A stretch of DNA of 64,000 nt from Atrichornis clamosus. Its lineage: Eukaryota > Chordata > Aves > Passeriformes > Menuridae. The notes beneath the pieces were generated by a model. It made no database searches and had not been told where the DNA came from. It saw only the letters and a program-made list of their open reading frames with translations. Below are positions 53,288 to 64,000 of the stretch, piece by piece; the stretch's first letter is position 1, and each line of letters starts with the position of its first letter. The stretch lies in the NCBI GenBank assembly GCA_013400975.1, contig WBMZ01002994.1:1-64000 (forward strand). Reading direction: 5' to 3'. The translations under genes and the position numbers were made by a program.

Positions 53288-53316
53288 GGAGATGGGGAGG
53301 GGAAGGGAAGTAGGGA
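53288..53316 (+). other. G-quadruplex-forming motif
   Basis: GGG-agat-GGGG-a-GGGG-aa-GGG at 53288-53308 satisfies the G3+N1-7 four-tract rule. A fifth GGG lies at 53314-53316. It is isolated in AT-rich sequence. Function is unknown; only the motif is seen. Confidence 0.75.
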
Positions 53317-54768
53317 ATAGCTGTAACATTCAGTGACTGACATGTCACATAACCATACTTCATTTTTCCTTTATCAGGTAGATTTTTTTTCTCCCTTTTC
53401 AGTTTTTCACTCTTTCTCATATTTTCTGCAAGTCATAAGACTATTTACCAAAGGAAAAAACATCAGTACATTTGCTCATGTAGGCAGGGTTCTAATTCTG
53501 ATGGTTTTCTGCAAGGACAAACTGACCAGAGTTCTGGGGATTTCAACCAAGGGAAGGAACATCGGTCTTGGGGGAATCCTATTACACTGCATGATGTCTT
53601 ATATAGAAAAAAAAAAAGAGAAGTATCCACAAAAGCCCACTTTGAGCATGCTAAACTAATTAGGCTATAACATACCACTAAAAATAATTTGTTTGTACTA
53701 CTAAAACTCTGGGGAAATCTGGCTCAGCAATAAAGCCCAGCTGTTGCTTTTCAATATATTTTGATTTTGGACTTCTTGCAGTACAGACAATGTCGAAAAA
53801 ATGCAGCTGAGAGATGTTCTGATTAGCAAGAATTTGTACCTGGGGTGAAGTAAAAGGGAGCTGAGCTGCTGCAATTCTTTATTTCAATTTATAATATAAT
53901 TTGTATACTTTCATAAGCAAAAAGCTATGAACACTACTCCTAATTAGGAAAAGTTGGAATGAGAAAGTTTCTTCCAAGTTCTCCAGCTGGCTGTACAAGA
54001 TAGTTATATATAGAATTTGATCTGACACGTAGTATTCTTGCTATTCTCCCTTCAAAAGAACTCCACTGTGAGAGTCATTTGAAGAGTCAAAATGGAATAA
54101 ACATACACATTTTTAGACATTTCTTTGTAGTATCTTGCATTACTGATTTCCCATGTTTTGCTGACACCAACAACTGAGACTAAAATCTTTGTCTAATAGC
54201 ATGAAGTCATAATGTGGAACTCTACAAGGTAGTATTTTATGTTAATTTCAGTGTTAATATTTCTAAGTATTACAGACTTTGCCATCTGGAAGAGCAAGGC
54301 CATAAGAGGTATAAAAGAGATATAACTAATTTAAAAAACCTATAATTTATTTAAATTAGCAAGTCAGAATTAAAGCAGTTGTTCATCCTATTTGTCCCTT
54401 CAGAAACTTCCACAGTGTAGATCTTAGCAAAATGAGAACAGTTATTAAATAGCAATGCCACTTAGGCATTGGACAGATTAATCAAACAACAGATTAAACA
54501 AGTTTTGCCCTAATTAAAAAAGATTAAGCCTCCTTCTACGAACAGAGATATTCTCACAGCAGAACTAAAAATTTTCACAAAAGAATTTTGTTATAAGAGC
54601 CTTGTGTAGCCTTGAAATTACATAAATTGTATCAAATCACAGAAGTTTAATTAACTGCCATTTTATTAATAAGACATTCATCATCAAAATCAGTATCAGA
54701 CTGACAAAAAATGGAAACACATTTGGTTAATCTGGACTGCGGACATTCAAAGAGAAAAGTAAAATAGG

Positions 54769-54786
54769 CACACACACACACACACA
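54769..54786. repeat. (CA)9 microsatellite
   Basis: Nine perfect CA dinucleotides. Confidence 0.95.
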
Positions 54787-56631
54787 TAATACATGTAAAG
54801 ATCCTCAGTATTAGGCATGAATTTTCACTAATCAGTCAATCTGTCCAGACCCCACCCCCAAATCCCACAGAGGAGTGAGAATGAAAAACAACCATCTTGC
54901 AGAAAAGAATCAAACATCTTCTCCACACCATAGGCAAAAGCCTCCATATTTCACAAAGACTAATGTGGCAGGGTGAACTGGGCATGAAGAACATAGTTAT
55001 TCTGTGTAGTGTTTATTTTGTAGCAGGTGAGTAGTTCATTAAAATTGTATATCTACAGAATTACTCATGTAATTGTTTAAAGAACTGGTGTCCACTTCAT
55101 ACCAGGGAGTTAAACCCCTACAAAATTTGAGTACTGCTAGTGCAGGACTACTGGGCAGAGGATAAAGAATAGACCTATTAAAGGTGTTTGGTTTTTTAGC
55201 TGTTTTGTAACACAAAATAAGTTAATCAAAACTAATTTGAGTTTTTTAAATTGAGAACCATAAGGGTTTTTGCTTGGATTTTTTTGTTTACTTGTTTTTA
55301 TTTTGCTTTTTTTTTCCCCAGTAATATAGTGTTTTTCTCAAATTTAATTCTAGAAATTAGGCAGTTTGAGAAAAAATAAAGGAAGAAAAACTTGCTGTTC
55401 TTTAATATTTAAAGGAAATATAAATCTTTACTTAACTATTAATAGTTTAATATTACTAACCCACATTTTATTTTTGGGGATATTTAAAGTTATAGCTCTC
55501 AGAAAGAAAGAAGACAAATAAAAGCATTATTGAAACAGTTAATCATGTGAGATGATTCATTTTGCTTTGATTCAGTGGCCTGGATTTTACTTGATAGCAG
55601 TTCTTTCCAAAGCCATCCTTGGATCTTTCTCCTTCTTCTGTTTCTTTTCTCTGTAAAGACAGCCATCCTGCCAGCTGTTACATCAATGGACGGTCTATTA
55701 ATGTGAATTTTTTAAGAACTCTTTACTTCAAGGATGCATTTGTTGTTCAAACAATTTGAAATTATTCTGGGTAAAATGGGTAAACTGTAAAGTACCATCT
55801 GGCTCAAGCCAAAGTTTCTTTCTGCATGACCTGCTGCTACTGCTTCTGTCACCTCTAGAAAGTATGTCCTCTGCCAGCTTTTTCAGTTGACTGGTGTAGT
55901 AATCTTTTTTTGATATTTTGCCCACAGATATAATACAACTTATATAAAATGGCACACTGATGTAGGAGAAATCACAAGCAAAAAGTAAAAGTTATGGCCT
56001 TTCTGGACACTGGGATACAGACACAGAATAAATACATATATTGAGTGAGTTATGATCCTCTATAACATCTCAAAACAGACACTTTTTTGTTGACATCTTT
56101 CCTCTGAGTGAATCCACATGATTCTTACTGCTCCCTACCTTAGTCTAGGAGCCTGACATTCTTTTCAACTAAAAGTAATTTGGTTAAAATAATGGTATCA
56201 AGACCTAATATTAAGTTCAAGTAACATGTTGATGAAGATGTACTAGTTTAATGATTTGTGCATTCACTGAGGTAACAAATTCTCCCAGGAACCTGGGCTA
56301 GTCTTGTTACAATTAGATTTGTTTGTCTTTTGAGATTGGGGGGGAATAAATTTCAGAATTAATTGAACAGAGTTTTGTGTTTACTTCTGAAATTTTGATT
56401 TTGCTATAGACTCATTAAAAGCCAATGGAGGAGGGCAGAGAAAGACTAAAGCTTTTGAAAGAAGAATATTTTCAAACTTTGGAGGTTTGGGAGGTATGGA
56501 ATCCACTGAGGTCTTGGGCAGTATATTTCTCTCCTAGAAACAGGGAGAAGAGGACTTAAGACTTGCCTTCTATGAAGCATTTTTAAACCCTTCTGAAGGA
56601 GTGACAGCCTACTCTCTGGCTATTGTGATAT

Positions 56632-56975
56632 TAAAGAGTCTTTGAGGTTGACAGGCATCTCTGGAGATTATCCATTTCAACTCTCACGCTCATTGCAGAA
56701 TCAGCTATAACAGGTTGACAAGGAGCATAAGAAGCCAGATTTTTAATATCTCCAGAGCTGGAGACTCCATGACCTCTCCGGGAACCTCTTCCACTGTATG
56801 ACTACACTCACAGGAAAAAAAGAAAAAAAAAAAAAAGAAGACGTTTTCTTGTGTTTAGGTCATATTTCATATTTGTTAAGTTGTACCTATTGCATATTGG
56901 TCTGTCAGAACACCACTGAGAACATTTTTGCCCCCTTTCCTTCATTCCTCCATCAGATTTTGTACGTATTGGAAA
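56632..56975 (-). mobile_element. CR1 LINE 3' UTR fragment, reverse orientation, diverged
   Basis: The plus strand reads backwards from near the CR1 3' terminus: 'tttgaggttgacaggcatct' (56641-56660), 'tttttaatatctccagagct' (56739-56758), 'gagactccatgacctctccg' (56761-56780) and 'agaacaccactgagaacatt' (56907-56926). It ends in a segment matching 'cccatcagatatttatacac' near 56950-56970. An A-rich expansion (56815-56836) interrupts the position where functional copies read 'cagtaaagaagttc'. The copy is more diverged than the other reverse copies. Confidence 0.82.
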
Positions 56976-56986
56976 GTTAAAGTAGA

Positions 56987-57056
56987 TTTTATTGTATATT
57001 ATATTCTATATTATTTTACATATATTATATATGTTATATATATATTATTATTATTT
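56987..57056. repeat. TA-rich low-complexity tract
   Basis: ATAT/TATA and ATT-rich units directly following the reverse CR1 fragment. Confidence 0.75.
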
Positions 57057-57706
57057 TGGTGGAGAAGATACAGGTGGCTACTTTTTTCATTTCAAGTTGA
57101 AATGAATCAAATCAATGAAATAGTCTTTCTATTCCCTCCTTGTCTTCTGATACAACTTTCTGTAATACACTTATTTTCAATTCTGTAAATAAAAATAAAG
57201 TAATATCTTGCAGTCCTAGGACTTCCGATATCCCATTACTCAAATGCAAAATTAAAACCAATTATACCTTTACAGACTGTATACCACACAAAAACTCCTA
57301 CTGAAAGACTCTGGGATGAGCATTTCAGAAGGGAGACAAACAGGCAAAAATGGCACTTCAGAATGGAATACTGCAGCACAAGGTAACACCATCTATAACA
57401 CAGATGATAATCAACAAGGCAGGGAACTATACTTTATCACATAGTGCAGGCTGCATGTCAGCAAAAGATGGTGTTTTGGTGCCAGATTGAAGCATCACAT
57501 TGAGCTTGGCAACACAGGAGAACACTTTTTGTAACAATGCAGGGAAGCAAAGTGGCAGCCTCCTTGCCTCCACACAGATTTGATGAGAAAGATCTGTGCT
57601 TCAATAAACAATAAAGTGATCTGAGGTTTTTTGTTAAGTCATCTGCATGCAGAGTTTCCATTTTGATCACATCTTTATGTAGACTGTCATTTGTTTTTGT
57701 TTGTGT

Positions 57707-57722
57707 GGTTGGTTGGTTGGTT
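57707..57722. repeat. (GGTT)4 microsatellite
   Basis: Four perfect GGTT units. Confidence 0.9.
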
Positions 57723-58369
57723 TGTTCTTGTGTTAATTGAAAGCTGCCAAAAATACAGGGCTGTAAAACTCACCGATGTATCTGTAACATATTTTATTTT
57801 CAAAATACCTCCTCTGTAGTCCAGAATTTCCATCTCATCAGAATATTCACATCATTGAAACTTTAAACTTGGGAAGTTTTTACCCTAGTCTAATACGTAT
57901 ACATCTTGAGTATGACCTACTTTTTTACACATATGTTAATAACTTTTGAACTAAAATGTAAAAAGCAGTATACAAGAAATGGAAATGACACACAACAAAA
58001 GAGGAGCATAGTATTTCTCAAATACTTAGGGAGAAATTCAAGAGCAGAGCACAGCTGGAGCTAAACCTAGCAAGGAACATCAGATATAAGAAAAAAGGGA
58101 TCCTGCAGTTAAATTAATTGCAAAAAGAATCTCAGGGAAAAGGTGGGTTTGTTGACGGATGGGGGAACTAACATGTGAGAGATGGCATGGACCAGGCTGA
58201 AGAACTAGGTGCCTTTATGTCTTGATCTTCATAGACATTGCCTGTTTTCAGACCTCTGTGTGTAACAGCACAGCCTGAGGAGTGAGGCAGCTAGCACCTG
58301 GGAGAAACTGCTTAGAAGTACCTAGAGAAATTGGATACATTTAAATTCATCAGCTTGAATAGCAAGAAC

Positions 58370-59020
58370 ATTTCATCAGCTGTTTCAACTTGAAAGTGCT
58401 GAAAGAGTTGGTGGATCGTGATTGTAAGGTGTCTGTATATTTTCAGTGAGAAAGTGACAAGCAGAGGAGGGATCCATGACTGGGAAAAAAATTCATGTTA
58501 ATCCCATGATTAAGACATACCAGAAAGAGAACCTAGATAACTATGGGTTGACCAATCTCTTCTTTCTTCTTGGAAGAGAGCACATTACTTTGGAATATAT
58601 TTCCAGGTATGTGCAAAACAAGTGAGTAATCGGGAATAGGGAACAAATATTAACCAAAGGCAAATTATACTGGATGAACTGATAAATTTTGACGCCAAGA
58701 CTGGTCATATGGATAAAGCCGAAGGCTGACAGTTTTACACCTTGACCTCTCCTGGTCTTATGACACTGTGTCCCACAAGATTCTCATTTGTCAGATGAGA
58801 AAATATTACCTGAAATAATTGCATATAGACCTTTTGGAGTGAGTCCAGAGAAGGGCCACAAAGATGACCAAAGCACTGGAGCACCTCTCCTATGAAGACA
58901 GGCTGAGAGAGTGGGGATTGCTCAGCCTCGAGAAGAAATGGCTCTGGGGAGAATTTATAGTAGCCTTCCAGAACTTAAGGAGGGTTTATAAGAAAGATTT
59001 TCCTGGATTTGTGTTGGTTT
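58370..59020 (+). mobile_element. Old eroded CR1 LINE ORF2 fragment
   Basis: The 5' part aligns by eye to the ORF2 linker/early reverse-transcriptase region: 'gggatccatgactggga' (58469-58485) and 'gataactatgggttgacc' (58535-58552). The middle part aligns to the block coding for a Y-L-D-x-S-K-A-F-D-like motif, seen as 'cttatgacactgtgtcccac' (58756-58775). At about 58805-58835 it jumps to the C-terminal region: 'gagtccagagaagggccac' (58841-58859) and 'gcacctctcctatgaagaca' (58881-58900). It lacks the 3' UTR terminus and is much more diverged than the copy that follows. Confidence 0.78.
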
Positions 59021-59269
59021 ATGTAAGCACAGAATTAAATTTCATAAGCATATGGTGAAAGCAGTGACTAACATTACCAAAACAAAATTCTTTGGAATAT
59101 ATGTCAGGAGTATTAAATTTTTTTGTTGGCTGGGGGTTTTTTTTGCTGCTTTCTAGCATGTTTTATGATGCTGTCATATTTTAATTTGTTCTTTTAATTT
59201 GCATTTTCCCTATATTTTGAGTCTGAGGTTAAAAGTAATTCTAACAGTTCATTACAGAAGAATTGCAGA

Positions 59270-61090
59270 ATAAGCTCTTCAGAAGTGGCAGGTGAGGAGG
59301 GAGAGGTGGTGGGGTGGCTCTGTACATTAGGGAGTGTTTCAAGTGTACAGAGCCCAAAGAAAATGATGATGAAGTCGAGTGCCTGTGGGTAAAAATCAGG
59401 GGGAAGGCTAGCAAGGAAAACATCCTAGTAGAAGTCTGTATAGACCACTGAACCAGGATAAAGAAATAGATGAAATATTCTATAAATGGCTGTCTAGGAG
59501 GTTCTTGGAGTTGTGGAAGAGAACACTTGACACAGCTGCTAAGCAAGTCTATCAGGGGTGGTGCCCCTCTAGACCTGCCGTCATCAGATAGAGAGGGCTG
59601 GGGGGCAATATCATAGTCGGAGGCTGTGCTGGGCATAGCAACCACAAAATAATAGAATTTTCTGTTCTTGGTGAGGTAAAAGAAGCAGGTCGACTTCCAG
59701 AGGGCAAACTTTGCCCGTTGAGGACACTGGATCAGAAAGTTCCTTTGGAAAGAGTCTTTAATAACAAAGGAGTGAAGGAAAGATAGACATGCATTAAGAA
59801 GGAAATCTTAGAATCACAGGAGCAGGCTGTTGCTATGTGCCAAAAAGATGAGCCAGCGGGAAAGAAGATTGGCCAGGATGAACAGAGAGCTTTCGCTGAA
59901 GTTCAGGGGGAAAAAAGGCAGTTTATGACCTTTGGAAAAAGGGCAGGCAACTTGGGAAGAGTACAAGGATGTTGTTAGGTCATGGAGAGAGAAATTAGAA
60001 TGGCAAAAGCTCAGCTAGAACTCAGCCTGGTCATTACTGTGACAGATAATAAAAAATGTTTTTATAAATAACTTAAAAATAAAAGAAGGGTCAAGAAAAA
60101 TCCCTGTCCTTTATTGAGTGCAGTGGGCAGAACATTGTCCCATTGGAAACTAGCCAACATGACATCCTTCAACAGGAATCATTGAAAGGAGGGTCCAGGG
60201 AACTACAGGCCTGCCATCCTGATCTCGATGCTAGGGAAGATCATGGAACAAATGCAATCATACGGCATGTGCAGGGCAGTGAGGGGATCAGGCATAGCCA
60301 GCATGGGTTTAGGAAAGGTAGGTCCTGCTTGACCAACCTGATCTCCTTTTATGACCAGGTGATCCACCCAGTAGATGAGGCAAAGGCTGTGGATGTTGTC
60401 TACCTGGACATTAGTAAAGACTTTGATGCTCTCTCCCACAGCTTTCTCCTGGAGAAGCTGGTTTGAACAGATGCACTCTTTGATGTATTAAAGACTGGCT
60501 GGATGGCTGGGTGGTGAATGGTCCTACATCCAGTCGGCAGTTGGCCAGAACAGTTTAATATATTCATCGATGATCTGGAGGAGGGAATCAAACGCACTGT
60601 CAGTAAGTCCACAGATGACACCACATTGGGCAGGATTGTTGATCTGCTGGAGGACAGGAGGCCTCTGCAGACGGATCTGAACAGGCTGGATTAACAGACC
60701 GAAGCCAACCGCATGAGGTTCAACAAGACCAGGTTCTGGGTCCTGCATTTGTGTCACAACAACCCCATGCAGAACTACAGGCTGGGGGCAGAGTGGCTGG
60801 AAACTGACCCAGGGGGAAAGGATCTGGGGATGCTGGTCAGCAGCAGCTGAACGTGAGCCAGCATGTGCCCAGATGGCCAAGAAGGCCAGTGGCATCCTGG
60901 CCTGCGTCGGGAATTGTGTGATCAGCAGGACTAAGGAAGGGATTGTCCCCCTGTACTCAGCACTGGCAAGGCCACACCTCAAGATCTGTGTCAAGTTGTG
61001 GGCCCCTCACTTCAAGAAGGACATTGAGATGCTGGAGAGTGTTCAGAGAAGGGCAATGGAGCTGGTGAAGGGTCTACAGACTAAGTGCTA
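59270..61090 (+). pseudogene. CR1 ORF2 relic (endonuclease-reverse transcriptase)
   Basis: CR1 ORF2 normally encodes an APE-type endonuclease followed by a reverse transcriptase that copies the element RNA at a nicked target. Here the endonuclease C-terminal part is visible at 59637-59678, reading S-N-H-K-I-I-E-F-S-V-L-G-E-V. The usual S-D-H signature therefore appears as S-N-H. After a linker region with stops, a 107-codon open patch (60143-60466) holds the H-G-F-R-K-G-R-S-C-L-T-N block (60302-60337) and the motif-A segment Y-L-D-I-S-K-D-F-D (60401-60427). Beyond a stop, the motif-C position (60608-60634) reads S-T-D-D-T instead of the expected F-A-D-D-T. A sequence gap removes the G-x-P-Q-G block between them. 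A further 72-codon patch (60873-61091) in another frame is the C-terminal tail. The copy is non-functional. Confidence 0.88.
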
Positions 61091-61476
61091 AGAGAAGCAG
61101 CTGAGGGAGCTGGGGTTGTCCAGCCTGGAGGAGTTTCTGAGGTGACCTTATCACTCTCTACAATCACCTGAAAGGATGTTATAGTAAGATGGGCTTCAGC
61201 CTCTTCTTGAAGGCAACAACAGGTCAAGAGTAAATAGCTTCAAATGGAGCCAGGGGAAGTTCAGGTCAGACATCTGGAAGAATTTCTTCACCAAGACCGG
61301 TAAAGCAGTAACAGGCTGCCCAGGGAGGTAGTAGAGACACCATCCCTGTAAGTGTTCCATAAACAACTGGATGTGGCATTTATTGCTATTCTTTAGTTGA
61401 CATGGTGGTATTCAATCAACGGTTGGACTCAATGACCTTGGAAGTTTTTTCCAACCTTAATGATTCTATGATTTTT
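59270..61476 (+). mobile_element. Largest CR1 LINE copy, ORF2 through 3' terminus
   Basis: About 2.2 kb from inside the endonuclease domain through the reverse-transcriptase relic to a recognisable 3' end. The end is the 'gttggactcaatgaccttgg' block (61422-61441), then 'aatgattctatgatttt' near 61460. It is 5'-truncated, so ORF1 and the 5' UTR are missing. Internal deletions occur near 60125-60150 and 60535-60550. The 3' UTR block 'aacaggctgcccagggag' (61310-61327) is well preserved. The target site cannot be bounded precisely because of the 5' truncation. Confidence 0.95.
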
Positions 61477-63529
61477 TGGAAGAGCTTAACAGGCTATTGA
61501 AATAACTGTTGTTTTCCTCAATTTTTGAAGAGTTATCTGTTATTACACTAAACACAGAATTTTTTCTCAGTGAATCAAGATTTTCATCCTGAACAATGAA
61601 ACCTTCAGTTGCGAGGTCTACAAACTACAGTAGAAAAAAATCAAACAAAATCTTTTTTTTTGTAGCCAAAATGTTTCTGATATATCAGTCGATGAACTGA
61701 TGCTGACCCAAACCCAACCTCTGTTAAAAACCTAAATATATTTTTATTTTCTTTCTGAGAAAAATGTAGCTTAAATATAAGGTAGAATGGAACTTAAGTT
61801 GAGAATGTAACTTAAAGGTAAAGGTAGAACATGTCTTTTCTCTAGACTGACATGTAGTAACAGACAATTCTTCTATATAACAGGTATCTTTTGCACTACT
61901 TTCATTATTTGTCCTGTTCCTTTCTGCTCTGCCTGCAGTCTGAATTCTGAATTATGGACCACATCAAACACCCCTCACTTCTCTTCATTATGGTAAATAC
62001 CAAAAAAAATACTAGCCTTTCTTAAAGGGTCTAATAAAATTTTAGTATAAAGCATCCAACATTCTTTTATAGAATAGCATTTTTCCTGAAAACTTGACAA
62101 AATTTGAAATCTGAAATGTGTTTTTATTTTACCCAGTGTTATTTTGCCAACACAATCATTACATTAGCATCCTTTTACTTGCAAACTTTAAGGTCATTAA
62201 TGGCAAAGTATAAGGTCATATTGTATGTCTAGTGGCATAAAGTCACATATTAATCCTCCTAATTAATTTACATATCAATTGAATAAGGGCTTTTGTAGCT
62301 GTAGTCTAAACTTTACTGTACTATTAATAGTCTGAAGCTGTGAAATTATACTGCTTCTATTGAAAATGAACATAATTAAATCATCAATAGTGCAAGATTA
62401 TGTGACTTTAATGAGAATGTAATTTGAAAATTAATGTAACTACAATTAATTTTTTTAATAAAGGCACTATTTCTTTTACAAATTTCCAAAATTCCATATT
62501 CATAAAATTTCATCTTTCCGATGAAACAAGATTTCATTACTAAGGAAGAATTCATTATAAATTAGAGAAAAAATCCAAAATATTCTGATTAAATTTTCAG
62601 TTTATTTTAAATTCCATATCTTCAAACTGCATTATTTTTTGAAAAAAGAGAAAATCAGTTATTTTAAACTATTGTGGGATAAAATAGCTGAAATAAAAAA
62701 TGTCCTTAAACGGTGACAACTATCTATTTCCCTTTGCAAGCAAAATGCATGTAGCACACATATATTGGTAGAGGGAATTTCATTGGATGCTGATTTGTAC
62801 ATATTTCCTATTTCATGCAGAGGGGAAGAAAAAAAGACCCATGCTCTTAAAATAGAAAAGCAGTGAAACAAACCACAAACACCATTAGCTCAGAGAATGG
62901 CAACATTTGAAAGAACATGTGGACTAAGGGCTCTGAAAAACGCTTTAGGACTGAGACATTCCTGCTGGTTCTCCTCTGCTTCCCATCGTGTTTATAGAAG
63001 TAGCATTTTGTGCCATCTTCATAAACAGGATTGCATCAAAGAAACATCATGTTTATTTTTTCCTCCTAGTGGAAAAAATCCATAACTCCCAAAATGTGGT
63101 AAAATGCTAGGGACAGAAGGGAACATTGCATTTGATTTGCCTGCTAGGTGAAGGGAGAAGTCAGCACGGTATCTGAAACAAAGACGGATTGGTTGTGCAT
63201 TAAAGCTGCTCATACAGCATAAAGGTGTCTCTGCAAGCAGAATGTCCAGCTCTTGCTGAAGGAATGAGGGATCATTCCACACAAAGAGGAAACAACCACC
63301 ACCAACAGAGCTGAGAGCTGTTCTTAGAAAACTTCTGAAATTATCATTAATGCTCCTGTACAAAAGAAGCCAGAAAATAACTGTCAGTGGATTTTTATGT
63401 ATGACCGCAAATCACAAGTTTCAGAAAGGCAGAAATACCAGTTTCTATGTGATCCATATAGATCCATATAGTGTTCTATACAAGAGTAGAAGGAATATGC
63501 AAAGACTGTCTCTATGTTGTATATAAATA
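61477..63529. other. Unique AT-rich sequence, candidate regulatory block
   Basis: About 2 kb between two CR1 copies with no recognised gene. The segment 62090-62460 carries two AAGGTCA half-sites (62190-62196 and 62212-62218) and several TAAT cores. A 10-bp exact tandem duplication lies at 63451-63470. The open frames at 62897-63363 on both strands have no recognised domain. Confidence 0.55.
63451..63470. repeat. Exact 10-bp tandem duplication
   Basis: GATCCATATA is repeated twice head-to-tail, immediately before the final CR1 copy. Confidence 0.9.
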
Positions 63530-64000
63530 TAACTGAACACGAGCCAGCAGTGTGTTCAGAAGTCAAAGGCATTCTGACCTCTATCAGAAATATTGGGGCA
63601 GGCAGGACTAGGGAAGGGATTTTCCCTCTGCACTCAGCACTGATGAGACAACACCTCAAGTCTTACATTCATTTTTGGGCCCCTCACTGCAAGAAAGACG
63701 TGGAGTTGTTGGAGAGAGGCCAGAGAAGGGCAACAAAGCTGGTTAAGGATCTGGAGCACAAGTCTTGTGAGGAGCTGATGGGGGAAGGCCTTATCCCTCT
63801 CTACAACTACCAGAAAGGGTTGTAGCCAGATGGGACTGCTCTCTTTTTCCAAGTAATAAATGATAGGACAAGAGGAAATTTTTCCAGCAGAGGTTTAGAC
63901 TGGATATGAGGAAAAAATTCTTCACTGAAAAAGTTATCAAGCACTGGAACAGGCTGACCAGGGAAGTGGAGTAATCAACATCCTGGAGGTAGATGAGGCA
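63530..64000 (+). mobile_element. CR1 LINE 3' region, cut by window end
   Basis: It starts in the C-terminal region of ORF2: 'gagccagcagtgtgttcaga' (63541-63560), 'gggcccctcactgcaagaaa' (63678-63697) and 'gccagagaagggcaacaaag' (63719-63738). It continues through the start of the 3' UTR, with 'gcactggaacaggctgacca' at 63941-63960. The 3' terminus lies beyond the window. It is closely similar in layout to the C-terminal part of the 59270-61476 copy. The 103-codon open frame at 63514-63825 is the ORF2 C-terminal relic. Confidence 0.94.

Larger units (their letters stand above)
44441..56631. other. Long unique AT-rich stretch, candidate regulatory blocks only
   Basis: About 12.2 kb without recognised transposons or exons. 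It includes T13 (44505-44517), an AATA array, an A-rich AAAAC patch, a G-quadruplex-forming motif (53288-53308), a (CA)9 array, and motif-dense segments near 49339-49390 and 54476-54526. The largest open frames (51455-51781 and 51790-52143) overlap on opposite strands and lack any recognised domain or convincing splice context. Confidence 0.6.
56976..58369. other. Unique AT-rich sequence between CR1 copies
   Basis: About 1.4 kb. It begins with a TA-rich tract (about 56987-57056), has a (GGTT)4 array at 57707-57722 and is otherwise unique. No exon, RNA gene or transposon terminus was recognised. Confidence 0.55.

Noticed and set aside
57290..57660. Segment with a polyadenylation-like 'caataaa', considered as a solo LTR
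   Set aside because: No flanking duplication or TG...CA ends could be identified.

Overview
This window looks like an AT-rich, gene-poor stretch of a bird (or close sauropsid) nuclear genome. The evidence is a set of 5'-truncated CR1 LINE retrotransposons whose 3' tails carry the ATTCTATGR-type ends typical of CR1. No mammalian-type SINE/LINE, bacterial operon, rRNA, tRNA, CRISPR array or retroviral LTR could be recognised. I found no convincing protein-coding exon of a host gene. Open frames outside the CR1 copies are short (at most about 120 codons), start and stop at random and match no family I recognise.

Layout: a 3' CR1 fragment opens the window (158-1068, +). About 12.7 kb of AT-rich unique sequence follows. 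CR1 fragments then occur at 13782-14555 (-), 17580-17785 (-) and 24545-25740 (+, reverse-transcriptase core deleted). A converging pair lies at 31120-31208 (+) and 31209-31830 (-). A 3' fragment lies at 32073-32815 (+), a tiny back-to-back pair of 3' ends at 41441-41592, and further copies at 44362-44440 (+) and 56632-56975 (-). The last 5.6 kb is dense in plus-strand CR1: an old eroded copy (58370-59020), the largest copy (59270-61476, with endonuclease and reverse-transcriptase remnants), and a copy running off the end (63530-64000). By my boundaries CR1 makes up roughly 8.4 kb, about 13% of the window. All copies are broken by stops, frameshifts and deletions.

The rest is unique sequence with simple repeats, A/T runs and some short perfect palindromes. 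Several unique segments hold dense, motif-rich blocks that could be developmental enhancers. The best is at 26833-26923, where an exact PBX-MEIS decamer lies beside TAAT cores and a GATA site. This is a motif-level inference only; conservation cannot be checked here. The window is most likely intergenic or a very long intron. I did not find a new genetic system and do not claim one.
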